Positions 24,680 through 34,739 are shown, counted from the stretch's first letter. The stretch: 64,000 nucleotides of DNA from Trichostrongylus colubriformis (GCA_963978905.1 OZ022257.1:44030203-44094202), one strand, 5' to 3'. Notes: generated from the sequence alone by a model not told the origin. A program made the numbers and translations.

Positions 24680-25629
24680 ATGGCATCGCTGGAATCGAAG
24701 CTTCTGGATGGCAAAAGTGCGGGCTACTGCAGTAGCTCAGACGAAGAAGAAAGTGGTTGGTCAGTGGCTAAGGATGACGATCAGCACCAGGTATGTATTA
24801 CGCAATTCACTCGGTTCTCAGTGGTTTTCACTTTTTCGTTTGCATTGTGGGATATACATAAAGTGCATGTGCACATTCACCTTGGGGAATTGTTCTTGGT
24901 TGGACCATTCTGGTCATGCTATTTATTATATGTTATTCCGAGCTTTTTGAACATTGCAATGCCGGTTATTATAAATCGGAAGCTGTTATTATAACAAACT
25001 GATGAATAGGCTCATCCTGTGGTATTTCTGAGTCCATTGCTTATCCGCCGCGCATAGCGCATCGCCTAAAATGTGATTAAAGTATTTGAGTGGTGATGTT
25101 CTGACTAGAAATATGTGGTTGCTTTGTTGGTAAGTTACCAAACAATGAATTCATTGATTTAGGCTAATGTCATGCGCAAAATGGGTCCGAGTACCAATAC
25201 CGGTGCGAAAGGAGCCCAAAAGATGGTTCATTCCTTCATTCTTGCCTGTTGGACGTCATTCACTTCACGTAAAATGTGAATTCTTCCAAAAATGTGGGAC
25301 TGTAGAAGAAACGGGTTACAAATTAGTTCTCTTGCGTGAACTTTTCTCATTTTAGGTTCTGGCCGCTGATTATCCTCGCGTTCGATTCATGCGAGCGAGA
25401 AGCACGTTGCTCGAAATGAGGAAAGCCTTTGTTAGTTTCCGAGAACCTTAGTTTTTTTTATAATGCGATTTTAGCCGGTGGATTCAAACAAACATTTCAG
25501 ACAGAGCAGGCACTACCTACCTTACAAGTGTATTATAATGGTAGTCTCGTTGGTAATTTCATCAAAGTACACTCGTTGTTAGGAGGAGAAATCGATGTGA
25601 CTTTTACGAGAAAGTTCCTCAGAAGGTGA
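24680..25629 (+). pseudogene. Phosducin-like protein exons, middle of protein missing
   Basis: Four in-phase blocks resemble phosducin-like proteins (chaperones for Gβγ and actin/tubulin folding, cytosolic). Exon 24,680-24,790 encodes MASLESKLLDGK...YCSSSDEEES, matching the family N-terminus with its acidic Ser stretch. Exon 25,163-about 25,225 contains NTGAKG, the family NTGPKG motif. Exon 25,356-25,430 encodes VLAADYPRVRF, part of the thioredoxin-like domain. Exon 25,501-25,629 encodes ALPTLQVYYNG and LVGNFIKV, joining the previous exon in phase 0 as F|TEQALPTL. Roughly 150 residues expected between NTGAKG and VLAADYP (helical domain and first half of the thioredoxin fold) have no room: only 130 bp separate these exons. 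The C-terminus (FTRKFLRR, stop) is also short. It is either a decayed or partial duplicate, or the assembly has lost sequence here. Confidence 0.72.
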
Positions 25630-25889
25630 TGAGGTCTTCGTTCTGTTGCTGTGATTTAGATACTCCCATTAGTCTAGAAAATAATTCTAAAACGTTAGAA
25701 TTCAACCGTTCTACTTCAGACAACATAAGGATAAGGAGCTTCCTCGAGAACTCGACATACCATAATTTAAAAATCAGAGTTATCAACAAAACCCAGAGGA
25801 ATAATGAACAAACAAAATGCATTTTTACTGCTCATTCGCAAAGTGGAAAACTGGGGAAACTAGTAATGTAACAAACTGACTGCCAACAC

Positions 25890-26166
25890 CTTATTGGTAT
25901 TGGGAACACCATTATACCAAGAGACGAAATCTGATCCCGAAATTACGTTCGTCGACTTTGATCCGGGTATGTCTAGTTGACGTGGTCGGTGAGCCCCGTA
26001 AGCGAGCAATATGGCGTCATAGTGTTTTGTCAACTCCTCCACAGTAACGTCGGATCCTATGCTGGAACAGTCTTCTCTCGAGTAACCAAGGTGTATTTGA
26101 ATGAGCTGGTCAAAACACTTACCTCACATTGCAGAATAACGACAACCGATCACGATTAGACTCTAT
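25890..26166 (-). pseudogene. NADPH:adrenodoxin (ferredoxin) reductase, two exons only
   Basis: Minus-strand exon 26,061-25,890 (172 nt) encodes IGSDVTVEELTKHYDAILLA, then YGAHRPRQLDIPG and SGSDFVSWYNGVPN. These match the FAD-binding region of mitochondrial adrenodoxin reductase (family form YGAxxxRxLxIPG...FVxWYNGxPE). It is preceded by a GTAAGT/CAG intron (26,062-26,122) and a short exon (26,123 to about 26,166) ending SLFCNV, which joins in phase to give CNVSIGSDV (family form GNVxVGxDV). The enzyme passes electrons from NADPH to ferredoxin for iron-sulfur cluster and steroid chemistry. The N-terminal GxGPAGF dinucleotide motif and the downstream GQGNVALDVAR region are not found on either side, so only an internal fragment of about 70 residues is present. 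The 3' neighbour is the convergent, equally incomplete phosducin-like locus. Confidence 0.78.
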
Positions 26167-26351
26167 TTAGCGATGCACCCAGACCGTGAATATAAATCTA
26201 GAAACGGATTGGATTAATTTTAAGAGGGAAAAGGGAAGAATCGTTACTACACATGTTTCTCGAATATTCAACGTAAATGACGAAGCAACATGCCAAAAGA
26301 ACTCTACAGACAATAGGAGAACTACTTGAGAACAGACTGAACGAGTATATA

Positions 26352-27398
26352 CAGGGTGCGGCAACGGTATTGACCGCCTGACAAACGCTTACCTTGGTGG
26401 GAAGAAATGAGTTACCAATATAAAGTTTATTGGCGTATGTGATCTACAAACAGTTCCAACTACCATATCATAATATGGCCTCAGAATTCGATAGGATCGC
26501 CTTTGTCTCGGGCATAACGACGAAGAGGGCGAGTAAAAGCATTTGAGGTGGTTCGCACATGGTCGCACAAATTGTCCCACTCTCTTATAAGAGTAATCTT
26601 GAAAAACCGAACGAATTGTGAAGAGTAGCGCAGGCTTTGCGCTTCATGATGGTCCAAACAGAATAGTGGAGCAGCCTAAAATTCCAACAGTCTAGAAGGC
26701 CGTTGTTGCAAGGCGGTGCGCCGTAGTGCCGAAATCCCACAAATCCGACGACATTTGAGAGAAACCACTTAGCACGACAAACTCAACGGTGTTATCAGAA
26801 GACACATATATCCCTAGAAACTACCTCACCTTGGACCCATTTAGGATGACCTCCAGCGGGAGACAGCCTGGACTCACACGGCGTAGTTGCGGCAGCAGTG
26901 GTCTCAGAACAGCTTCCACGACTTTACCACGTCAAAGCTATGACCAGCAGAGGTGCGATACGTAATTGACTTCTAATCGCTTCGGGACCCAACAAGATGG
27001 CGCCTTTAGCTTGTCCGCATTGCTTCGCTTGCGACATGCCGCAGTTCGGCATCTAAGGGGTACACACAGTATGAATTTTAACCCGCTCAACATTCCTTCT
27101 GGATTAACCTGAAGGGCGATGCCTGCACTGTTTTCCACAAGTTAGTCAGTTCTATAAAGTCTGTTGTGGCGAAGGTTTTGGACGATTTGCGCTACAGTAA
27201 CCTGTGTCCGACGACATTTGCTCTCCCTCGCAGTCTTCGCGAGTGTGTGTGGGCCTGAGGCGACTTTATCAAATTCTAGCGTTACGTAATGAAATGTCTA
27301 TTGATCATCTATTCTTTGAACAAGGTTCATATTAATACGTCCTTTCTAGTTGAAATGGTAAGACTTTGACAAACGGTCAATACTTTTGCCGTACCCTG
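26352..27398 (-). mobile_element. Tc1/mariner (maT-like) element, degenerate transposase
   Basis: The terminal inverted repeats are CAGGGTGCGGCAACGGTATT (from 26,352) and its imperfect complement ending GTACCCTG (27,398); both are flanked by TA (26,350-26,351 and 27,399-27,400), the Tc1/mariner target duplication. Read with frameshifts, the minus strand shows transposase C-terminal remnants: LLHYSVWTIMKRKACATLH (family form LNPLDYSVWSILESKAC) near 26,600-26,680 and REWDNLCDHVRTTSNAFTRP near 26,500-26,590. Upstream is a GHPKWVQ-like piece near 26,830. The catalytic aspartates are not intact. The same terminal phrase, CAGGGTGNGGCAA, begins the element at 61,873. Confidence 0.85.
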
Positions 27399-27440
27399 TA
27401 GAACTACTCCTAAAATCGAGTAAAAAGGCAATTGGATCAC

Positions 27441-27504
27441 CTCATTCTCTTTATTGTGTAACATTTCTTCAATACGTTTCATCGTAGCATCAATAGGCGT
27501 TTTT
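27441..27504 (-). CDS. Possible lone 64-bp exon, gene unknown
   Basis: A strong minus-strand acceptor (pyrimidine tract then TTTTTTCAG) precedes an open block encoding KTPIDATMKRIEEMLHNKEN, followed by a possible GTGATC donor. I do not recognise the peptide. It lies 5' of the adrenodoxin reductase exons on the same strand, with the maT-like element between them, so it may be an upstream exon of that locus or belong to another lost gene. Confidence 0.3.
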
Positions 27505-28064
27505 CTGAAAAAAGTGTGTAAATAGAGGGATTCAAAAAGACAGTAATAAATTAAAAAAGATGAAAGATTTCTACTTGATCATTGGGTGAATTTTTCGAAC
27601 GCTACACATACGTGCTTCACAGCTGTACTATTCCGCTCCTAAACGTTCCTCAGTAGCGATCTACGCACCACGTGATCAGCTTATCAATTGCAACGGAGCA
27701 GAGAGATGTGCATGGCCAAACTTGAGAGACCCCATGGAAATCTGCACATGAAATCTCAGCGCAAACCCTCACCTATACAGCCCTTTTCCAGATGAAATGA
27801 AACGTAGCTAATTCACATTAAAAAGACTTCATGAAGATTAGGATTGAACCTCGTTTCGGAGAGAACACTGCTACAGAAGTGATCGTGTAATTCCGTGAGG
27901 CTGCTGCATAGCAACCATGCAAATGAGGAACGACGCACTACAGAACTGAGTGAATACACACTACGCATTTGTTAAATAGCAAAAACAAGCCCACGGCTAA
28001 TCATTCCAACAGAAAACATCCACCTCGGGAGTCTTTGCCAAGTGCAACCACTTCACAAGAAGTC
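27505..28064. other. Intergenic sequence without recognisable gene
   Basis: No motif-bearing frame, transposon end pair or RNA gene recognised. Confidence 0.4.
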
Positions 28065-28521
28065 TGGCACTATTCTACTATCACCACCCCAGAGACCGAG
28101 AGTTGAATCAAAAAAATAATTTTTACTTCGCCTTTAGGGATTATTCAGGGTGCTGATCACGAATATGACACCCGTTTTTGGCGTTTGCGCCGATTTAGTG
28201 CAATTGCACCATGTTGGTGCAACAACTAGTTTTCATCAAAATCGCTGAAACTTTGCCCAGGATTTGTTTGGGGTGCTGATCACGAATATGACATCCGTTT
28301 TCCCAAAGAACCCTCGTGGGCAAAGTTTCAGCAACTTTGGTGAAAACGAGTTGTTGCACCAACATGGTGCAATTGCACCAAATTGACGCAAACGCCAAAA
28401 ACGAATTTCATTTTCGTGATCAGCACCCCAAATAACCCCCCCCCCTGGGCAAAGTTTCAGCGAAAATTACTTTTTTGACCCAACTCGCGGTATCTGGGGT
28501 AGTGATAATAGAATAGTGCCA
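28065..28521. mobile_element. Foldback element with nested inverted repeats
   Basis: The outer ends TGGCACTATTCTACTATCAC (28,065) and GTGATAATAGAATAGTGCCA (to 28,521) are inverted repeats. Inside, GGTGCTGATCACGAATATGAC occurs at about 28,150 and 28,273, and its complement (GTGATCAGCACC) near 28,420. TTGGTGCAACAACTAGTTTTC near 28,213 pairs with GAAAACGAGTTGTTGCACCAA near 28,341. AAGT appears at both flanks and may be the target duplication. No transposase. Confidence 0.75.
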
Positions 28522-29367
28522 GAAGTTTTCAGTTCGATACCGCCCACTTACTTCTGATAATATATCCATGGATGACTATCGTGCAAACGAATTTCTTCAT
28601 ATCCTATTACTCACGAAATCCTAAAGCTGCAAGTAATAAATTACTGAACATGGTTACCTCCTTTTAACACGATCTAAAACTTACTTTGTAACATAGAAGT
28701 GATTGGGACCAGAACGAATTTCACGTTTGGAGGTTGTCGCTTCCTGATTTCATATGCAGTTTCATCAACGTGTCCCGGCCTCATTGGACCCATAGCGCTG
28801 TTGCTGACTTCACTGAAAAAGTACCACAAAAGCCATACAGAAACAACTCGCAGCCACCCAAGGACTCAGTCGCTCGCAAATACGAGCCAGCTTCCAAAAA
28901 ATTCCAAGTAGTCTGAAATCTTTTCACTAAGTAACGTATATAAGTTGCAACGGAAATCTGGAAGACCATGACTATTGCAACTCACCCTTCTTTATTCCTA
29001 TCAATCAACTTTGGAGCAAATGATCTTATGTAGGCACAGGTGCAAATCAGAAGCAATAACACAGAAATAAGGCTTTAAAAATTGAATATAGCCGACTGAA
29101 ACAGAGAAAACTTTTCCGGGTTCAAAGTTGTAGAAAGTAATAATCATACCAGTTTGAGTTGTGTAAACTCCTTCTGCAGTTATTTGTTCTAAAAGAAGCT
29201 ATAATGAAAACTGCGGCAAACGACGGAGTTTTGCTCAAACAAGAGTAGATGGGGGAAGGGAAGCCTCACTGCCCCACTGTTGTCTCACACCCGATACCGT
29301 TCCGCATTTATCAGTTTGTTCACTCAAGTGCATATTTCCACTTAAACCTTCTTTGGGTTTAGAGGAG

Positions 29368-29450
29368 GCTTCCCCCTACACTATGGCTTAGCCAAAAGTC
29401 CAAACAAAAATAGCGCCGACGCCGATATCGATGGGGTGGAACCTCAAACA
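29368..29450. repeat. Dispersed repeat, copy 2 (CTTCCCCCTA...AATAGCGCCGA)
   Basis: Second copy of the repeat at 23,212, with CTTCCCCCTACACTATGGCT and CAAAAATAGCGCCGACGCC. The minus-strand 111-codon frame across it has no protein similarity. Confidence 0.6.
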
Positions 29451-29748
29451 GCACCAACACCCAAACAAATGTAGCTATTGTACGCATCAAAAGGGTACTG
29501 GAGTACAGCGAAACGTCACGGAGCTCAATAAGACTTGAAGAATTTTCGTCACACCTAGTTACTGACCCCGTCCTTGCTCTGTGGAGCTGGTCATCGGAAA
29601 GGTTGAAGAACCACTCGATTAATTTCATCACGAAAGCTGAAGGAAGCCGAAAAACCACATCTTCACACAGAGTTGATAAGAACCGCATGTCCATGGCGTA
29701 GACGATAAAAGTGTGCGCTCGTCAATTCAACCAAATCGCGTTCCGTTA

Positions 29749-29930
29749 GGCCGCTTCCATACTTTGCGCACCGACGCCGTCACGCGCGTGACGGCGTCAA
29801 ACTCACGCAAATGACGGCGTCGATTTGATGCCGTTACGCGCGTGACGGCGTCAAACTCACGCGAATGACGGCGTCGATTCGACGCCGTCACGCGCGTGAC
29901 GGCGTCGGTGCGCAAAGTATGGAAGCGGCC
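29749..29930. mobile_element. MITE, GGCCGCTTCCATACTTTGCG subfamily
   Basis: The perfect ends are GGCCGCTTCCATACTTTGCG and its complement. The interior is a palindromic series of GACGCCGTCACGCGCGTGAC blocks. Flanks on the plus strand are TTA (29,746-29,748) and TAA (29,931-29,933), which do not match as a direct duplication. It is inserted at the broken end of the Penelope-like endonuclease frame. That frame reads on into the MITE, giving the repeated Asp-Ala-Val-Thr-Arg-Val-Thr-Ala-Ser peptide. Confidence 0.9.
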
Positions 29931-29933
29931 TAA

Positions 29934-31194
29934 GGTTTTCTGTCGTGAGTAATGGTTTGATTTTGTTACGGAAGCATATGGAAAATACCTATTGAGAATG
30001 TCCACTTTGGTATCATTAATTTTATATTTGGATTTAAAGAATGTAGTAACTCGTTTTACAGTATTGAAGTATATCATTTTCACTTCTGCTCTTGAAATTC
30101 CTTTGTCAATTCTGAATTTAGTGCCTTTATGAAGAATCTCTCTAAGACTCTCGTCTTCAATAACATTTATATCTCCAGTTATTACATGACCGTAGTGTGT
30201 ATTAAGGTATTTAGCAAGATTAATTTTATTACATATACAAGTTCCATTGATTATCTCTTCTAACTTTGTATGGTCTAAGCTTCTAAGTATTTTGTTGTAA
30301 TTGAATATTTTACTAGAAATGGTGTTATTGTATCTAAGCATAATTCTCATAGGTGTCGGATCCTTATTAAGATCGTTGTTATTAGTTAAAGTCCGTTTAA
30401 CATAACCAGAGTTAAAAATCTTATTGAACGGTATCTCGTTGAAGACCCTACTTGTAAAGTCTAAAATAAGATTATGGCAAGACCGTTTAGGTTTCTTCAC
30501 TTCATTAGTATGGTAATGTAAGTGAGCTAATATACATAATATCAAAAACCTTGTTTTATTACTAACATTTGCCAAGAAGTTGTCATTGTAAGAACTGTTA
30601 ATCATTTCATTAACTTCCACTTTACTCATTGTCTTAATCAGACTATAGTATTATATCAAATTTGGAGACTCTCCCAAACGGTTTATTGCTTCCAAAACTT
30701 GTTGGTATGTTCTTTTGTTACCATTTTTATTGCCTTTAGAACCCCTATTAGGCCTGTCTTTAATGATTTTCAAAGAGAAGAAAGGCGGACTATTGGGGAA
30801 TATCGTAGGGTTATCCACACTAGTAATATTACCATAACCTTTAATATTATCATTTAATCCAAATGGATAAGGTGTCATCAAAAGTTTGATCCAAAACAAT
30901 TCCTTGTCGAGCAACGTTTTTTTATCGTTGCCTTGGATGGAGTCTATTATGGACACTGTAATTCTTTTATTGCAATTAAAGAAATGGTTGTATAGCGGAG
31001 AAATGAGTTTATGTGAGGATATATTAGAAAGATGTTCTTTGATCCTATCCTTTAGTTTTCTTATGGTTATCCCTACATACTGCATACCACATTCATTGCA
31101 AGTAATGCAGTATACTACATTTTTAGTATTGCAGTTGTTACCAACTTCTTTGTAGGTATTGGCCGTAGTCCTGTAACATAAGATGTAATACTAT
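29934..31194 (-). mobile_element. Naiad-type Penelope-like element: N-terminal GIY-YIG plus CxC linker
   Basis: One minus-strand reading frame runs from about 31,194 to the MITE at 29,930 and is interrupted by a single TAA at 30,653-30,651. Its first part is a GIY-YIG nuclease: VVYCITCNECGMQYVGIT with paired Cys, then RIKEHL, HFFNC and DKELFWIK. After the stop the same frame (456 nt from Met to Met, a multiple of 3) continues with SKIFNYNKILRSL, then TCICNK, then YGHVITGDINVIEDESLREI and LHKGTKFR. CxC followed by GHVITGDL and KGxKFR is the linker of N-terminal-endonuclease Penelope-like elements (Naiad/Chlamys), in which the endonuclease precedes the reverse transcriptase. The reverse transcriptase is absent here but present at 15.9-17.4 kb on the same strand. 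The stop is ochre, so it is not a selenocysteine codon. Confidence 0.88.
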
Positions 31195-31204
31195 TATCTT
31201 TGAG

Positions 31205-31400
31205 TTAGAATCGCTCGACTAAGTCAGTGAAATTTCGTGAGTTCCGAAGGGTGCCTAGAATCAATAGTGGACTGCCATTGGGAAAACATCGAGAAAGTAG
31301 AAGACTTCATGTATCTCGTGAGTTACTTGCAGCCGAAGGTACAGTGGATCAGACGATGAAGGCCCGCATAAGTGCGGCATGGACGAAATAGTGAAAAGAT
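31205..31400 (+). mobile_element. RTE-type retrotransposon fragment
   Basis: The plus strand reads EKVEDFMYLVSYLQ (31,291-31,332), then after a frameshift TVDQTMKARISAAWTK (about 31,340-31,387). These match the region after the reverse transcriptase core of RTE elements (family form FKYLGSxIxxDG...EVxxRIxAAWxKW). It begins where the Penelope-like element ends, so the two relics are directly joined. Confidence 0.72.
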
Positions 31401-32730
31401 GCCGCCGTCGCCATCGGCCTGCCCTTTCTTAGCAGCTAGCGGCCATACAGGTCCTCAAGCGTGCGACAATTTTACCTTCGTCTGGCATATGGAGTGCAAC
31501 AAAGACACCGCGGTAAACTTGGAGAATTTATTCGAACGATACAGGACAAGGTAACGAGGGTGAGAGATCACGACGACGTGGAGATGATAACGGTATCGGT
31601 AGGACTCCCGATGTTAACAAGTCCTTGACGTCGCCCTCTTCCACCCCACACCCCCCCGAAACCCTACATTCTTCGTCCATTTCATGGCTTCCCTCCAGCG
31701 TTTCATTCCCATCGCATCTTCTCGAGATCTGAAAGCAGATAAGCAGACGAAGTAATGTTTGCATAGAACTCTTAGATAAAAAGTACAAATAAAATGATAA
31801 GTGTACAAAGTTGAGCGCAGGATCAAGCGTCCAGTTGAGGAAAATTTTCAAAAAATATGACCCTCCCCCCCCCCCCCCCCCCAAAAAATGGGGCCAATAC
31901 GGCCCCTTCTCTCTGCACAGAAACCATCAATTTAGCATTGATTTTTAAATGCTCATTACCAATATACAACTAAATGGACACAAATACCCGAAACATATGT
32001 GGTACAGGTGGAATTCCCAATACTATACACTCAATATATAATCTAATGGCTGCGTAGTCCTCGATATGGGTTTCCAGTTGAGGAAAAATTTAAAAAATAT
32101 CGAAGTGTTTCACATCAAATGGTCATAACTTCCTTCAAACCTGATCATATGAGTGCGTTTTTGGGTGCGCGTGGTCTGTGAGGTTGCAGCTTGAATGACT
32201 TCCTGAACAATGCCATATCTTCAAAATAAAAGAAGAACCTTGAGGAAAGCCAGTTGAGGAAATTTTTCTTCGTCGAATTTGCGAGATGCTCCCACGATTC
32301 TTCCAAAAATCGATTCATTGTTACTGAAATTTCTCTAGTATGCATCATTCGCTCTCGAAGGCCTAGTGGGAGGGCGAGAAGCGTCGGTCAGCTTATCTGT
32401 GGAATGCGCCATGCATGAGGATTTTATTCACATTCTCAATGAATACAAACGTTTTTCCGGTCCGCATTGTGGCTGCTAACACCAGATTACGCACATGCAA
32501 TCGTAGTAAGACATGAAAGAAGTCCATATCAGCTAATTTTTCGTTTTCATCCCATTGTTTCTGGAGTGTCCATCCACGGTTGTACTCGTTGGTAGATATC
32601 GCTTTCCACGGTTAATCGGTGAATTTTGGAGGTACCTCTGTACATGGTTTCGGTCTCAGCGGCCCAACAAAAAGGCTATTGGCGTTGACCGGTTTTGTTG
32701 CTCGCGCCATGCATGAGGTGTCCATGATGA
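31400..32730. other. Intergenic sequence without recognisable gene
   Basis: A C-homopolymer of about 19 lies at 31,864-31,882. The 118-codon minus frame running into it (poly-Gly N-terminus) is an artefact of that tract. AGTTGAGGAAAAWTTT recurs at about 31,834, 32,074 and 32,252, suggesting an old internal duplication. No gene recognised. Confidence 0.45.
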
Positions 32731-33281
32731 TTAAAGGCAGCATTGGGGGAATGTCCGACGAAAAGTAAAAGAAGTAGTGAATGTGAAAGTCGAGATGCCT
32801 AGTAACAGGACAGTGAAGAAACAACGGGTAGAATTGGCCGAAAATAGAGAAGTAGGACCCCCTCCCTGTTGATTCTCGACGCGGACGACCTGTCCGTCAA
32901 GAGGCGGATAGTCCGAACGAAATTTCCATTGGCATGCTGCCAAGTAAACACAAGGGAATGTTTGGAAGTACGACAGCATCTATTTTTTTTGGAGTGAGCT
33001 TAAAGCTAAAACTGCGAAAGCGCGCCGCAAAACCTTCGATCCTGCCGCATCTCCTTGGCTGCTCCCACCCCAGACAATCGGGAATTACGTCATCTGGAGG
33101 CGTGATCGGCTTAGGCGGGACAGAAGGGCGGTTGCCGGGTTTTGCGGCGTTTCGAAAGCTTAGAGGGGCGCTTTTCCACCGGGAGTTCCCCACAGGTAGC
33201 CTTCTTAGGCCCAGCACTACCACGTGAGTGATTTTTTGTAGGGATTTCTCCATTACCCATTACCCCCAATGCTGTCTTTAA
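32731..33281. mobile_element. TTAA-flanked non-autonomous element, copy A
   Basis: TTAA at 32,731-32,734 and 33,278-33,281 bracket ends AGGCAGCATTGGGGGAAT and CATTACCCCCAATGCTGTCT, which are inverted repeats of about 18-20 bp. TTAA duplication is the piggyBac signature. The interior has no transposase. Its 97-118-codon frames are mirrored in copy B and reflect the shared repeat. Confidence 0.82.
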
Positions 33282-33877
33282 GTCCCTTACACTTTAGAGG
33301 CTTAATCTGAGAAATTCTGTTGATCAGTGCCTACCTCAACAATTACGACCCCCCTCCTAGCGACCAAATATGACCCCCCCGTTGAGAATTCCTCAACGTA
33401 GGCTTGACTCTGGTTCCACCTCGGCCGGCGGCAACTTTCCGGTAAGCAGCCAATGATGTTTTCTTGTATCGTACACACAAATGATTCACCCACCATCTGC
33501 AATAATTTTTCGAAGGAGTGTGGTCAGATGAGGACGACCAGCAAACACTGACGCTCACTGACATGGTTGACCTTTCCGACTCACTGAGCTAGTGAGGTAC
33601 CCATACTGCGAAGAGTGTCCTGAAACCGAGAACACTGTGGCGTCCTCTGTAGTGTGGGATAGACCCGTGTAGCAGCTCGTGCAGTCGCTTTTCGACTCGC
33701 TTCGTGACCAAGGATTTCACTGTCTTGGGTGATCGATGGACATCCGTAAGTGGTCGATCAAGAAGACTAGTATCTTCGGAAGCAAATTGGTGGAGCCAAC
33801 GAGATACTGTGGCATAATGAGTGACGTCAACGGCGAACTCACATCAAATACTGGCAGCCAACTCCCTTGCGGAGTAC

Positions 33878-34414
33878 TTAAAGACAGCATTAGGGGTAAT
33901 GCGGTAATGGAGAAATCCCTACAAGAAGTAACTCACATGGTAGTCCTGGGCCAAGGAAGGCTATCTGTGGCGAAATCCCGGTGAAAAAGCGCCCATCCGA
34001 GCTGTAGAAACGGCGCAACTTATCATTGATTTCTTGATCCCGCCTCCCGATGACGTAATTCCCGATTGACTGAGGTGGGAGCGGCCAAGGAGATGCGGCA
34101 GGATCGAAGGTTTTGCGGCGCGCTTTCGCAGCTTTAGCTTGAAGCTCACTCCAAAAAGTAGATGCTGTCGTATTTCCAAACATCCCCTTGTGTTTACTTG
34201 GCAACATACCTGTGGAAAACTAGATCAGACTACTTCCCTCTTGACGGACAGGTCGTCCGCGTCGAGAATCAACGGTGGGAAGGGGGTCCTGTTTCTCGGG
34301 TTTTTGGCCATTTCCATCCGTTTTTTCCCTACTGTCCTGTTACTAGGCATCTGGACTTTCATATGCACTACCTCTTTTACTTTTCGTCCGACTTACTCCT
34401 AATGATGCCTTTAA
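33878..34414. mobile_element. TTAA-flanked non-autonomous element, copy B (inverted relative to A)
   Basis: Bracketed by TTAA at 33,878-33,881 (AGACAGCATTAGGGGTAATG follows) and 34,411-34,414. The interior runs in reverse order to copy A: CCAAACATCCCCTTGTGTTT, GACGGACAGGTCGTCCGCGT, ACTGTCCTGTTACTAGGCAT. Lengths are 537 bp here and 551 bp in A. The pair forms a 1.7-kb inverted repeat with a 596-bp spacer. Confidence 0.82.
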
Positions 34415-34569
34415 GGAGGTACTTGTAATAAATGATGGGCCGAAGTATGGAACTTTCAACTGTAGCCATTTTTGCTGTGAACAAGGGTGCCTCCTCAAAT
34501 ATTCTTTACAGGTTGAAACGGAGTGTCCTATGGGTCACGGCCTAGATTCGTGTGTCTCAACCGTCACCC

Positions 34570-34699
34570 CTGTGGCCTTTGCTGTGTGACATGAATAATA
34601 CAGACAATTTTTATCTGTAAATCGTGTCATTCTTGCAAGTCTGTTCCATTGTATAGCCAAATTGTCTGAATTATTCAAGTCACAGGGCAAAGGCCACAG
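34570..34699. repeat. Inverted repeat, arms about 40 bp
   Basis: CTGTGGCCTTTGCTGTGTGA and CAGACAATTT (34,570-34,610) pair with AAATTGTCTG and TCACAGGGCAAAGGCCACAG (34,659-34,699). Outside the arms GTCACGGCCTRGATTCGT occurs in direct orientation on both sides (about 34,536 and 34,709). The foldback may thus sit inside a duplicated segment. Confidence 0.75.
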
Positions 34700-34739
34700 T
34701 CTGTCACAGGGTCACGGCCTGGATTCGTATTTCCCAACC

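Noticed and set aside
29749..29930. C-terminal extension of the Penelope-like protein with repeated Asp-Ala-Val-Thr-Arg-Val-Thr-Ala-Ser units
   Set aside because: It is translation into the palindromic MITE; the real coding part stops at the insertion.
30651..30653. Selenocysteine recoding of the stop in the Naiad-type element
   Set aside because: Some Naiads encode selenocysteine, but at UGA; this stop is TAA.
31528..31884. 118-codon minus-strand frame starting with poly-Gly
   Set aside because: The start is a C-homopolymer and the rest has no motif or splice context.
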